Shown here: in pieces, positions 58,058 through 64,000 of the stretch | How positions within the stretch are numbered: position 1 is the first letter of the stretch | How the letters are laid out: each line of letters begins with the position of its first letter | NCBI RefSeq assembly: GCF_002024165.1 | Contig: NZ_MWQN01000001.1 | Location: forward strand, 3,327,365-3,391,364 | Length of the DNA stretch: 64,000 bases | DNA from: Embleya scabrispora | GTDB taxonomy: Bacteria > Actinomycetota > Actinomycetes > Streptomycetales > Streptomycetaceae | Reading direction: 5' to 3' | Position numbers and translations under genes: made by a program | The notes under the pieces: model-generated | Seen by the model: the letters and a program-made list of their open reading frames with translations, nothing else | Database searches by the model: none | What the model was told of the DNA's origin: nothing

Positions 58058-59626
58058 ATGACCGCGCCGAAGGGACCGGACGACCGCGAGGCGTCCGGCA
58101 CACAGGTGAAGACGGTCGGATCCGGCCGCTACGAACTCGGTCGCCAACTCGGTCGAGGCGGCATGGCCGAGGTGCTGATGGCCCACGACGTGCGGCTAGG
58201 CCGCACGGTCGCGGTCAAGACGCTGCGCCCGGACCTGGCCCAGGACCCGGTCGCCCGCTCGCGGTTCGGCCGCGAGGCGCAAAACGCCGCGTCGCTGAAC
58301 CACCCCGCGATCGTGTCCGTCTACGACACCGGCGAGGACCGGGTCGGCGACGAGTTGGTGCCGTTCATCGTGATGGAGTGCGTCGAGGGTCGCACCGTTC
58401 GGGAACTGCTCGGCGAAGGCAATCCGATACCGCTGGAACAGGCGCTGCGGGTCACCGAGGGGATCCTGGAGGCGCTGGAGTACAGCCACCGCCACGGCAT
58501 CATCCACCGCGACATCAAGCCCGCGAACGTGATCATCACCAACTCGGGCGCGGTCAAGGTGATGGACTTCGGGATCGCCCGCGCGATGCACAGCGCGGCG
58601 ACCACGATGACCCAGACCGGCATGGTGATGGGCACGCCGCAATACCTGTCGCCGGAGCAGGCCCTGGGCCGCACCGTCGACGCGCGCAGCGACCTGTACT
58701 CCAGCGGTTGCCTGCTCTACGAACTGCTGGCGCTGCGTCCGCCGTTCAACGGGGACACCCCGCTGTCCGTGGTCTACCAGCACGTGCAGGACGATCCGCG
58801 CCCGCCGTCGATGATGGATCCGCGCGTGCCGCCGCACCTGGACGCGATCGCGTTGAAGGCGCTGGCCAAGAACCCCGACGATCGTTACCAGACGGCCGAC
58901 GAGATGCGGATGGACATCCGCCGCGCGCTGGCCGGTCAGCAGGTCTCGGTGGCGGTTCCGCCGCGGGTGCCGACCCAGCAGGGTCAGCGGCCCGAGTTCG
59001 GCTCGTGGAGCCAGGTGGCCCCCGGGGCGACGGCGGTGTCGCCGCAGACCGGATCGACCGAGGCCACCGCGGCGATGCCGCCGCTGGCGGGCCGGCCCGC
59101 CGACGGCACGCGGCAGCCGGGGGCCAACGACGGCGGCACTGGGCAACTGCCGATCGTGGCACCCGCCTCGGGGCGGCCCAAGCGCAAGTTGCCGCTCTAC
59201 CTGGTGGCCGCGCTCGCGGTGGTCCTGATCGCGGTCGGCGCGGTGTTCCTGGTCAAGGGCTTTCCGGGCGACGACGACAGCCCGTCGAAGACGGACGAGA
59301 AGCAGAGCGGCCAGACCAACGGCGGCGAAGGCGCACAACCGGCGGCGTCGGTCGGTGCCACCACGGACACCAACAGCAAGCCGACCGCGAGCACGCCGCC
59401 GAGCAGCCCGCAGCAGACCCAGCGGACCACCTCGACGCCGACGAACACGTGGCGGGATCCGGGCGGGACGTCGTCGGGGCAGACACACGCGCCGAGTTCA
59501 CCGCCGCCCACCAAGCCGTCGGAGACGAACAGCCAGCCGGCCTCCCCGCCGCCCACGAAGCCCGGCGACACCACCAAGGGCGGTTCGGGCGGCGGGTCGC
59601 CGCCGGCGACCGGCAGTTCCAACTGA
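58058..59626 (+). CDS. Serine/threonine protein kinase with short extracellular tail
   Basis: 522 aa. Kinase domain close to PknB (GRGGMAEVLMAHDVRLGR, HRDIKPANVIITNSG, MDFGIARAMHSAATTMTQTG, YLSPEQALGRTVDARSDLYS). Linker, then one membrane helix (LYLVAALAVVLIAVGAVFLV) and a Ser/Thr/Pro/Gly-rich extracellular tail of ~125 residues without PASTA repeats; the sequence PPPTKP occurs twice. ATG 58058 with GAGGAG 3-4 bases upstream. Confidence 0.94.
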   Translation: MTAPKGPDDREASGTQVKTVGSGRYELGRQLGRGGMAEVLMAHDVRLGRTVAVKTLRPDLAQDPVARSRFGREAQNAASLNHPAIVSVYDTGEDRVGDELVPFIVMECVEGRTVRELLGEGNPIPLEQALRVTEGILEALEYSHRHGIIHRDIKPANVIITNSGAVKVMDFGIARAMHSAATTMTQTGMVMGTPQYLSPEQALGRTVDARSDLYSSGCLLYELLALRPPFNGDTPLSVVYQHVQDDPRPPSMMDPRVPPHLDAIALKALAKNPDDRYQTADEMRMDIRRALAGQQVSVAVPPRVPTQQGQRPEFGSWSQVAPGATAVSPQTGSTEATAAMPPLAGRPADGTRQPGANDGGTGQLPIVAPASGRPKRKLPLYLVAALAVVLIAVGAVFLVKGFPGDDDSPSKTDEKQSGQTNGGEGAQPAASVGATTDTNSKPTASTPPSSPQQTQRTTSTPTNTWRDPGGTSSGQTHAPSSPPPTKPSETNSQPASPPPTKPGDTTKGGSGGGSPPATGSSN

Positions 59627-59640
59627 CATCCGAGAACCCG

Positions 59641-59680
59641 GAACCCCGCGCGGGTCACCATCGGTGACGCGCGCGGGTTC
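59641..59680. terminator. Terminator between kinase and APH-like gene
   Basis: GAACCCCGCGCGGGTCACC (59641-59659) pairs with GGTGACGCGCGCGGGTTC (59663-59680) with one bulge and one mismatch. It lies between converging genes. Confidence 0.75.
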
Positions 59681-59706
59681 TCATTTCCGGGAGGGCGCTC
59701 GGCCGC

Positions 59707-60717
59707 TCAGCCCAGGAAGGCTTCCAATACCTCGTCGTAGGCCATCGTCCACCACACGATCAGCGCGGCGGAGGCGGGGAACAACGGGGCACAGCGCGGG
59801 TCGTGTTCGAGGTAGTGCCGGGTGAGCATCCAGAAGTCGTTCAGCCGCTCCCACCACAACCGGTGCACGGCGGCGGCGAGTTGGGTCGGCCCCGGATCCA
59901 GGATCGCCCGATATCCGGCGACGAAGCCGCGCACCCGGTCGAGGTCGAGCGTCCCCGAGATGCGGTCGGTGAAGAAAATCAGCGCGGCCCGGACCAGTTC
60001 CTCGGTGTGGGGCAGCGCGGCGAGCCGGTCCCAGTCGATGATCGCCACCGGGTCGTTGTCCCGGTAGAGCACGTTGAGCGGGTGGAAGTCGCCGTGCACG
60101 TAGCCGGTGTGCGGCGCGTCGTGGTCGCGCGGTCGCCGGTGCGCGTGCCGCAGCAGCAGCGCGCGCCGCTCGATCAGGCGCAGTTCGGCGAGCCGGTCGA
60201 AGGAGTCGTTCTCGGGTCGGGCCCGGATCCCGGTGAGCAGGCGCTCGATGGTGACCAGGGATTCGTGCGGGTCGGCGGTCGGGACGAGGAGCGGCTGCTG
60301 GATGGGAGGCAACAGACGCGGCAGCGTGACGTGTACGCCGCCGAGCAGCGCGCCCACCCGCGTACACCCCCGGGCGTCGAGTTCGGCGCCGCGCCGATGG
60401 ATGCCGTCCACCCAGGGATACAGGGCGAACCAGCGGCCGCGCGAGGACAGTACGGTGCGCCCGCGCCGGTCGGTCACCGGTGCGATCGCGGGTATGCCGC
60501 AGGCGGCGAGCCGCTGCGTGGTCCGGTGCTGGAATCGGATCGTGTCGGGTCGTTGGTCCAGATAGTGCTTGAGAAACCAGCGTCCCCTGGTGGTGACGAC
60601 CTCGTAGCCTCGGTTGAGCAGGCCCTCGGCGATGGGCCGGAACGAGAGAGCCTGGCCGACCCGATAGCGGTCGATCGTCACAGCCAGTGGGGACCCTGGC
60701 CGAGAGGGGGAATACAC
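59707..60717 (-). CDS. Phosphotransferase of the APH/choline kinase-like family
   Basis: 336 aa. Kinase-like fold: GYVHGDFHPLNVLYRDND holds the catalytic HGDFHPxN motif and AIIDWDRLAALPHTEELVRA the DxD metal motif. The N-terminal part (GYEVVTTRGRWFLKHYLDQR) corresponds to the ATP lobe. Substrate unknown; could be an aminoglycoside, homoserine or sugar kinase. GTG at 60717. Confidence 0.88.
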   Translation of the reverse strand: MYSPSRPGSPLAVTIDRYRVGQALSFRPIAEGLLNRGYEVVTTRGRWFLKHYLDQRPDTIRFQHRTTQRLAACGIPAIAPVTDRRGRTVLSSRGRWFALYPWVDGIHRRGAELDARGCTRVGALLGGVHVTLPRLLPPIQQPLLVPTADPHESLVTIERLLTGIRARPENDSFDRLAELRLIERRALLLRHAHRRPRDHDAPHTGYVHGDFHPLNVLYRDNDPVAIIDWDRLAALPHTEELVRAALIFFTDRISGTLDLDRVRGFVAGYRAILDPGPTQLAAAVHRLWWERLNDFWMLTRHYLEHDPRCAPLFPASAALIVWWTMAYDEVLEAFLG

Positions 60718-60769
60718 AGCGTCAATCTATGTCACGGTGAGCAATCACGTAACTACTCTGTGCAACCTT

Positions 60770-60783
60770 CACGCGTAAGCGTG
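60770..60783. repeat. Short inverted repeat upstream of the APH-like gene
   Basis: CACGC-GTAA-GCGTG, followed shortly by another CACGCG. Could be an operator or the end of the HAD transcript. Confidence 0.35.
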
Positions 60784-60850
60784 TCTTTGGCGTCACGCGT
60801 TCGTGGAGCCGGTTGGTCCGTACACCGAAACCGGCCGCCATGCCGCCCCC

Positions 60851-61654
60851 TCAGCCGAACAACTTTTCCAACACCTCGGCCACGCCGTCGTCCTGATTGC
60901 TCCCGGTATGCCGGGTCACCGCCGCCAGTACGTCGGGATGTGCATTGGCGACCGCGTAGGCCTGTCCGGCCCAGGCGAGCAGCGGCAGGTCGTTGGGCAT
61001 GTCGCCGAACGCCACCACGTCCTCGGTGCGGATACCGCGCTGCGCGCAGAACCAGGCCAGCGTACTGGCCTTGCTGATGCCGAGGGCACTGATCTCGACG
61101 AGAGCGATCGAGGAAGAGTGGGTGAACTCCGCGTACGCCCCCGCCCGGTCGCGGGCCAGCGCGAGGAACACGTCGGGGTCGAGGCTGTGGTGTCGGGCGA
61201 GCAGCTTGAGCACCGGGCCGGTCAGCAACTCCTCGACCGGACCCACCGCGTGCACGATCGACACGTCGCGCTCCAGCGCGGGATAGGTCGGCTCGTGCAT
61301 GAAGCCGGTCTCGGTCTCCACCGCGAAGGTGACGTCGGGCACCGCCTCGCGCAACAGCCGACTGACCTTGCGCGCGGCGGTGACGTCCATCGTGTGGGTG
61401 CCCACCACCCGCTCGCCGCGCAGGTCGTAGACCACCGCGCCGTTGCCGCAGATGGCCAGTCCCCGGTGGCCGGTGACCTCCGCGACGCGCTTCATCCAGC
61501 GGGGCGGCCGGCCGGTGACGAAGACCACCTCCGCACCCGAGGACTCCACCAGCTCCAGAGCGGCGAGCGTACGCGCGGAAATGGACCCGTCGTCACGCAC
61601 GATGGTGCCGTCGAGGTCGGTGGCCACTAGACGTGGGCGATTCGTGATGGTCAC
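60851..61654 (-). CDS. HAD superfamily hydrolase, Cof type
   Basis: 267 aa. Phosphatase of sugar phosphates, flavins or similar. HAD motif I DLDGTIVRDDG (near residue 13), motif II VVFVTGRPP, motif III lysine in LGISKASTLAWF, motif IV VVAFGDMPNDLPLLAWAG. The large C2-type cap is present. GTG at 61654 (TITNRPRLVATD) with GAGGA about 8 bases upstream. The repeat region starts ~170 bases upstream of it. Confidence 0.92.
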   Translation of the reverse strand: MTITNRPRLVATDLDGTIVRDDGSISARTLAALELVESSGAEVVFVTGRPPRWMKRVAEVTGHRGLAICGNGAVVYDLRGERVVGTHTMDVTAARKVSRLLREAVPDVTFAVETETGFMHEPTYPALERDVSIVHAVGPVEELLTGPVLKLLARHHSLDPDVFLALARDRAGAYAEFTHSSSIALVEISALGISKASTLAWFCAQRGIRTEDVVAFGDMPNDLPLLAWAGQAYAVANAHPDVLAAVTRHTGSNQDDGVAEVLEKLFG

Positions 61655-61825
61655 GGGTACATCCTCGCTCGAAAACGATTCTCCGAGCACGGCGGTCCCC
61701 ACCCGGGCCGGGTGGGGCCTGCGGCGTCGCGCCGGGGCTGGGTGGGGGCCGGGGCGTCGCGCCTGGCCGGGTCGGATCCGGCGGCAGCACACCGGGCCTG
61801 AGTCGGAATCGCGGTGTTGCTTTTT

Positions 61826-62033
61826 GTTGGGCGCTTCGCGCCGGCTCGCGAGGCACCGCTTTTCTGCTCCCCCGCTTCGCTCCTCCGCAGAAAAGCGGCA
61901 CCCCGCTCGCGGCTGTGCGCCCCTCCGCTTCGCTCCGGGTCGCCCAGCCCAAAAAACAAGCGGCGGCTCCGCCGCTCTCCGCGCTTCGCGCGTCGATCAC
62001 CACCTCGGCCCCACTCGTGGGCGCTGACGCGCC
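61826..62033 (+). repeat. Long GC-rich repeat element, copy A (inverted relative to B)
   Basis: ~208 bases running from GTTGGGCGCTTCGCGCCGG to GTGGGCGCTGACGCGCC. It is the imperfect reverse complement of copy B (62151-62354): the inner 17 bases (62017-62033) match the complement of 62151-62167 exactly, and the outer ~25 bases (61828-61853) match 62327-62352. A nested hairpin CCGCTTTTCTGC (61856-61867) / GCAGAAAAGCGG (61887-61898) is perfect. Short CGCTTCGC palindrome-like units recur. No coding sequence is supported. Confidence 0.85.
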
Positions 62034-62150
62034 GACGGGATGCGCCGACGACTCGGGTCGCCGGGCAAGGCCCACATCGCGGCGGTGGTCAGGTGGGGTG
62101 GGACGCGCGTCGTGTCGCGAGCCTGGCGTCCCCGACCGCTCGTCCCCCGT

Positions 62151-62354
62151 GGCGCGTCAGCGCCCACGACCCGGGCTGCCCACGCGATCGACGCGCGAAG
62201 CGCGGAGAGCGGCGGAGCCGCGGTTTTGTGGGTCGGATGGCCCGGAGCGAAGCGGAGGGACAGCCGGCCCCGAGCGAGGGGCCGCTTTTCTGCGGAGGAG
62301 CGAAGCGGGGGAGCAGAAAAGTGGTCCCTCGCGAGCCGGCGCGAAGCGCCCTAC
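62151..62354 (-). repeat. Long GC-rich repeat element, copy B
   Basis: Reverse-complement partner of copy A, separated from it by 117 bases of unrelated sequence. The nested hairpin is kept with one mismatch: CCGCTTTTCTGC (62282-62293) and GCAGAAAAGTGG (62313-62324). Together A and B could form a cruciform of about 200 bp arms. Confidence 0.85.
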
Positions 62355-62438
62355 AAGAAGCAACGCGGCGCCCGCGACTCCGCCCGCCCACGGGCTTTTT
62401 TCGCGAGTCGGGCGTTGCGACCGCCACCCCCGCGGCGC

Positions 62439-62532
62439 GCCGGCGCCCACGCCCCAGGCCACCCACGCGATCGACGCGCGAAGCACGGGAGCAGAAAAGT
62501 GGTCCCTCGCGAGCCGGCGCGAAGCGCCCAAC
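62439..62532 (-). repeat. Long GC-rich repeat element, copy C (internally deleted)
   Basis: Direct copy of B that keeps both ends (CCCACGCGATCGACGCGCGAA and GAGCAGAAAAGTGGTCCCTC onward, each slightly shortened here) but lacks about 100-130 bases of the middle, including one arm of the nested hairpin. It ends 2 bases before the stop codon of the LLM oxidoreductase gene. Confidence 0.82.
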
Positions 62533-62534
62533 AG

Positions 62535-63422
62535 TCAGCCCAGCTGCCCCAAACCCTCACACGCGATGCGCTCGAACACCGCCTGGTCCGCCGCAAAAAC
62601 CGAATCCGGAATCGGCCAGTGAATGGCCAATTCGGTAATGCCCAGCTCCCGGTAGCGCCCCGCGTAGTCGACGAACGCGTCCATCGAGTCGAGTGGGCGC
62701 TCCAGGGTCGAACCCTGGAGGAGGACCCGCTCCAACTCCTCCGGCTTGCGGCCCTCGCTCGCGCAGATGTCGGACAGCCGGGCCAATTGCTCGGCGATCA
62801 CCTTCGGGCAGACCTCGGCCGGCACCCCCTTGGGGTCGCGGGTGTCCCCGTAGGTGATCCATCCCTGGCCGTGCCGGGCGGTCAGGCGCATCCCGCGCGG
62901 CCCGGTGGCCGCGAGGTACATGGGCACCCGGGGCCGCTGCCGGCCGCCCGGGATCATCCGCACGTCCTCGGCGGTGTAGTAGGTGCCCCGGGAGGTCACG
63001 GCCGGTTCGGACAGCAGCCGGTCGAGCAGGGGGACGAACTCGGCGAGCCGATCCGCGCGCTCCTTCGGGGTCCACGGCTGCCCGCCCAGGGCGGTGGCGT
63101 CGAAGCCGTTGCCGCCCGCGCCGACTCCCGCGATCAACCGGCCGCCGGAGATGTCGTCGATGGCGGCGAGGTCCTTGGCGAGGGTCACCGGGTGGCGGAA
63201 GTTGGGCGAGGTGACCATCGTGCCCAGGCGCAGCCGCTCGGTGGCCGCGGCGGCGGCGGTGAGGGTGGGGATCGCGCCGAACCAGGTGTGCTCCCGGAAG
63301 CTGCGCCAGGACAGGTGGTCGTACGTGTACGCGGCGTGGAAGCCCAGGTCTTCGGCCTGTCGCCAGATCTTTCGGCCCTCGGTCCAACGGTGGATCGGGA
63401 GGATCACAGTGCTCAAACGCAT
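62535..63422 (-). CDS. LLM class F420-dependent oxidoreductase
   Basis: 295 aa. Luciferase-like TIM barrel; actinomycete members use coenzyme F420. Motifs: FHAAYTYDHLSWR, LRLGTMVTSPNFRHPVTLAK, GRLIAGVGAGGNGFDA, YLAATGPRGMRLTARHGQGW. The substrate cannot be told. ATG at 63422 (RLSTVILPIHRW). It is the neighbour of a TetR gene on the same strand, 50 bases upstream, which may regulate it. Confidence 0.92.
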   Translation of the reverse strand: MRLSTVILPIHRWTEGRKIWRQAEDLGFHAAYTYDHLSWRSFREHTWFGAIPTLTAAAAATERLRLGTMVTSPNFRHPVTLAKDLAAIDDISGGRLIAGVGAGGNGFDATALGGQPWTPKERADRLAEFVPLLDRLLSEPAVTSRGTYYTAEDVRMIPGGRQRPRVPMYLAATGPRGMRLTARHGQGWITYGDTRDPKGVPAEVCPKVIAEQLARLSDICASEGRKPEELERVLLQGSTLERPLDSMDAFVDYAGRYRELGITELAIHWPIPDSVFAADQAVFERIACEGLGQLG

Positions 63423-63472
63423 CCGTCGACCATACGTGCCCGGTCGGGTCGCCCCCGCGGGCCGGCCTGCCG

Positions 63473-64000
63473 CTACCGCACGAACGCCCCCGCCCGGGTG
63501 GCCGCCTCGGCCGCCGCCGCCGCGCGGTCCGCGCTCGCCTCGTCGAGCGGGTCGCCACTGGCCAGGAGTCGGTAGTACAGCGGCGCCGACACCGCCCGGA
63601 TCACCTCGTGCGGATCGGTGCCCACCGGCGCCTCGCCGCGCTCGATCGCGGCGGTCACACACGGCGCCCATTCACCCACGCGCGTGGCGTAGAAGGCGTG
63701 CAGCGCCGCCGCGGTCCGCGCGTCGCAGGTCGCCGCCGCGATCACCGCCTTGAACAGCGCGCCCTGGCGCTCGTCCACCAGCGTGCGGCGGACCAGGTGC
63801 GCGTTGGTGCGCAGGTCGCCGAGCAGCGAGCCGGTCTCGGTTCGCGACACCGAGCTGTCCGCCATCTCCACCAGCAGGTCCGCGACCAGGCCCGTGGCGC
63901 TGCCCCAGCGCCGGTACACGGTGGTCTTGCCGACCTCGGCGCGCTGTGCCACCTCGGCCAGGTCCAGTCCGGCGAAGCCCCGCTCGGCGAGCAGGTCCCC
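63473..64000 (-). CDS. TetR/AcrR family regulator, partial (N-terminus beyond window)
   Basis: The last ~175 codons of the gene; the start lies beyond the right edge. The HTH end is visible (LLAERGFAGLDLAEVAQRAEVGKTTVYRRWGS, quoted in part as GFAGLDLAEVAQRAEV), then a TetR_C_11-like ligand domain (AHLVRRTLVDERQGALFKAV, APLYYRLLASGDPLDEASAD). Ligand unknown. The GTG at 63952 is an internal valine, not a start. Confidence 0.92.
   Translation of the reverse strand, partial: GDLLAERGFAGLDLAEVAQRAEVGKTTVYRRWGSATGLVADLLVEMADSSVSRTETGSLLGDLRTNAHLVRRTLVDERQGALFKAVIAAATCDARTAAALHAFYATRVGEWAPCVTAAIERGEAPVGTDPHEVIRAVSAPLYYRLLASGDPLDEASADRAAAAAEAATRAGAFVR

Noticed and set aside
61814-62638. Open frames across the repeat region encoding Arg/Ser/Pro-rich proteins
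   Set aside because: They arise from translating the repeat copies in several frames on both strands, show no start context or known domain, and overlap the 3' end of the LLM gene.

Overview
The window is high-GC actinomycete chromosome. It carries the replication origin of what looks like a Streptomycetaceae member (Streptomyces, Kitasatospora, Embleya or a close relative). The evidence is the gene order parA-rsmG-jag-yidC-yidD-rnpA-rpmH-dnaA-oriC-dnaN-gnd-recF-dciA-gyrB-gyrA, including the typical gnd between dnaN and recF, the parS sites, and markers such as DUF3566, DLW-39, DUF5324, CrgA, three class E sortases and the proteasome activator Bpa. I cannot name the species from sequence alone.

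Layout: 1-4101 is a minus-strand block (ParA, 16S rRNA methyltransferase, Jag, YidC, YidD, RnpA, L34) transcribed away from the origin. 4102-4452 is the divergent rpmH/dnaA promoter region. dnaA is followed by oriC (about 6545-7060), a field of DnaA boxes. 7281-17199 holds the plus-strand replication and topology genes. tRNA-Ile (17250) is followed by a variable insert (17400-20772): a degenerate caspase-like/TPR protein, a frameshifted XRE regulator and a divergent NAD(P)H quinone oxidoreductase. The conserved order then resumes with DLW-39, a parS site, tRNA-Ala, DUF5324, cyclophilin, rhomboid, CrgA, DUF881, the sortase/glutamine amidotransferase cluster and, after an inserted membrane NACHT ATPase, the minus-strand fhaA-fhaB-pstP-rodA-pbpA-pknB operon for phospho-signalling and peptidoglycan synthesis.

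From tRNA-Leu (40037) on, the content is more mixed: DUF2252, TetR, a J-domain-like protein, rhodanese, a thioesterase divergent from an acyl-CoA ligase, a DUF5819/HTTM pair, a tightly coupled SpoU methyltransferase-MobA/DUF6457-MoeA-K+ channel string, a quinone oxidoreductase, an LPXTG surface protein, Bpa, two more Ser/Thr kinases, an APH-like kinase, a HAD phosphatase, an F420-type LLM oxidoreductase and a TetR fragment at the right edge.

The most unusual structure is at 61826-62532: three copies (two inverted, one internally deleted direct) of a roughly 205 bp GC-rich element with nested hairpins, ending at the stop codon of the LLM oxidoreductase. Other points of interest are a three-box DnaA cluster about 17 kb from oriC, a parS centred in a long palindrome, a sortase whose only well-placed start is a CTG overlapping the upstream stop, and the accessory NACHT and pseudo-caspase genes. 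All identifications come from reading the sequence and from knowledge of the families; no database search was made.
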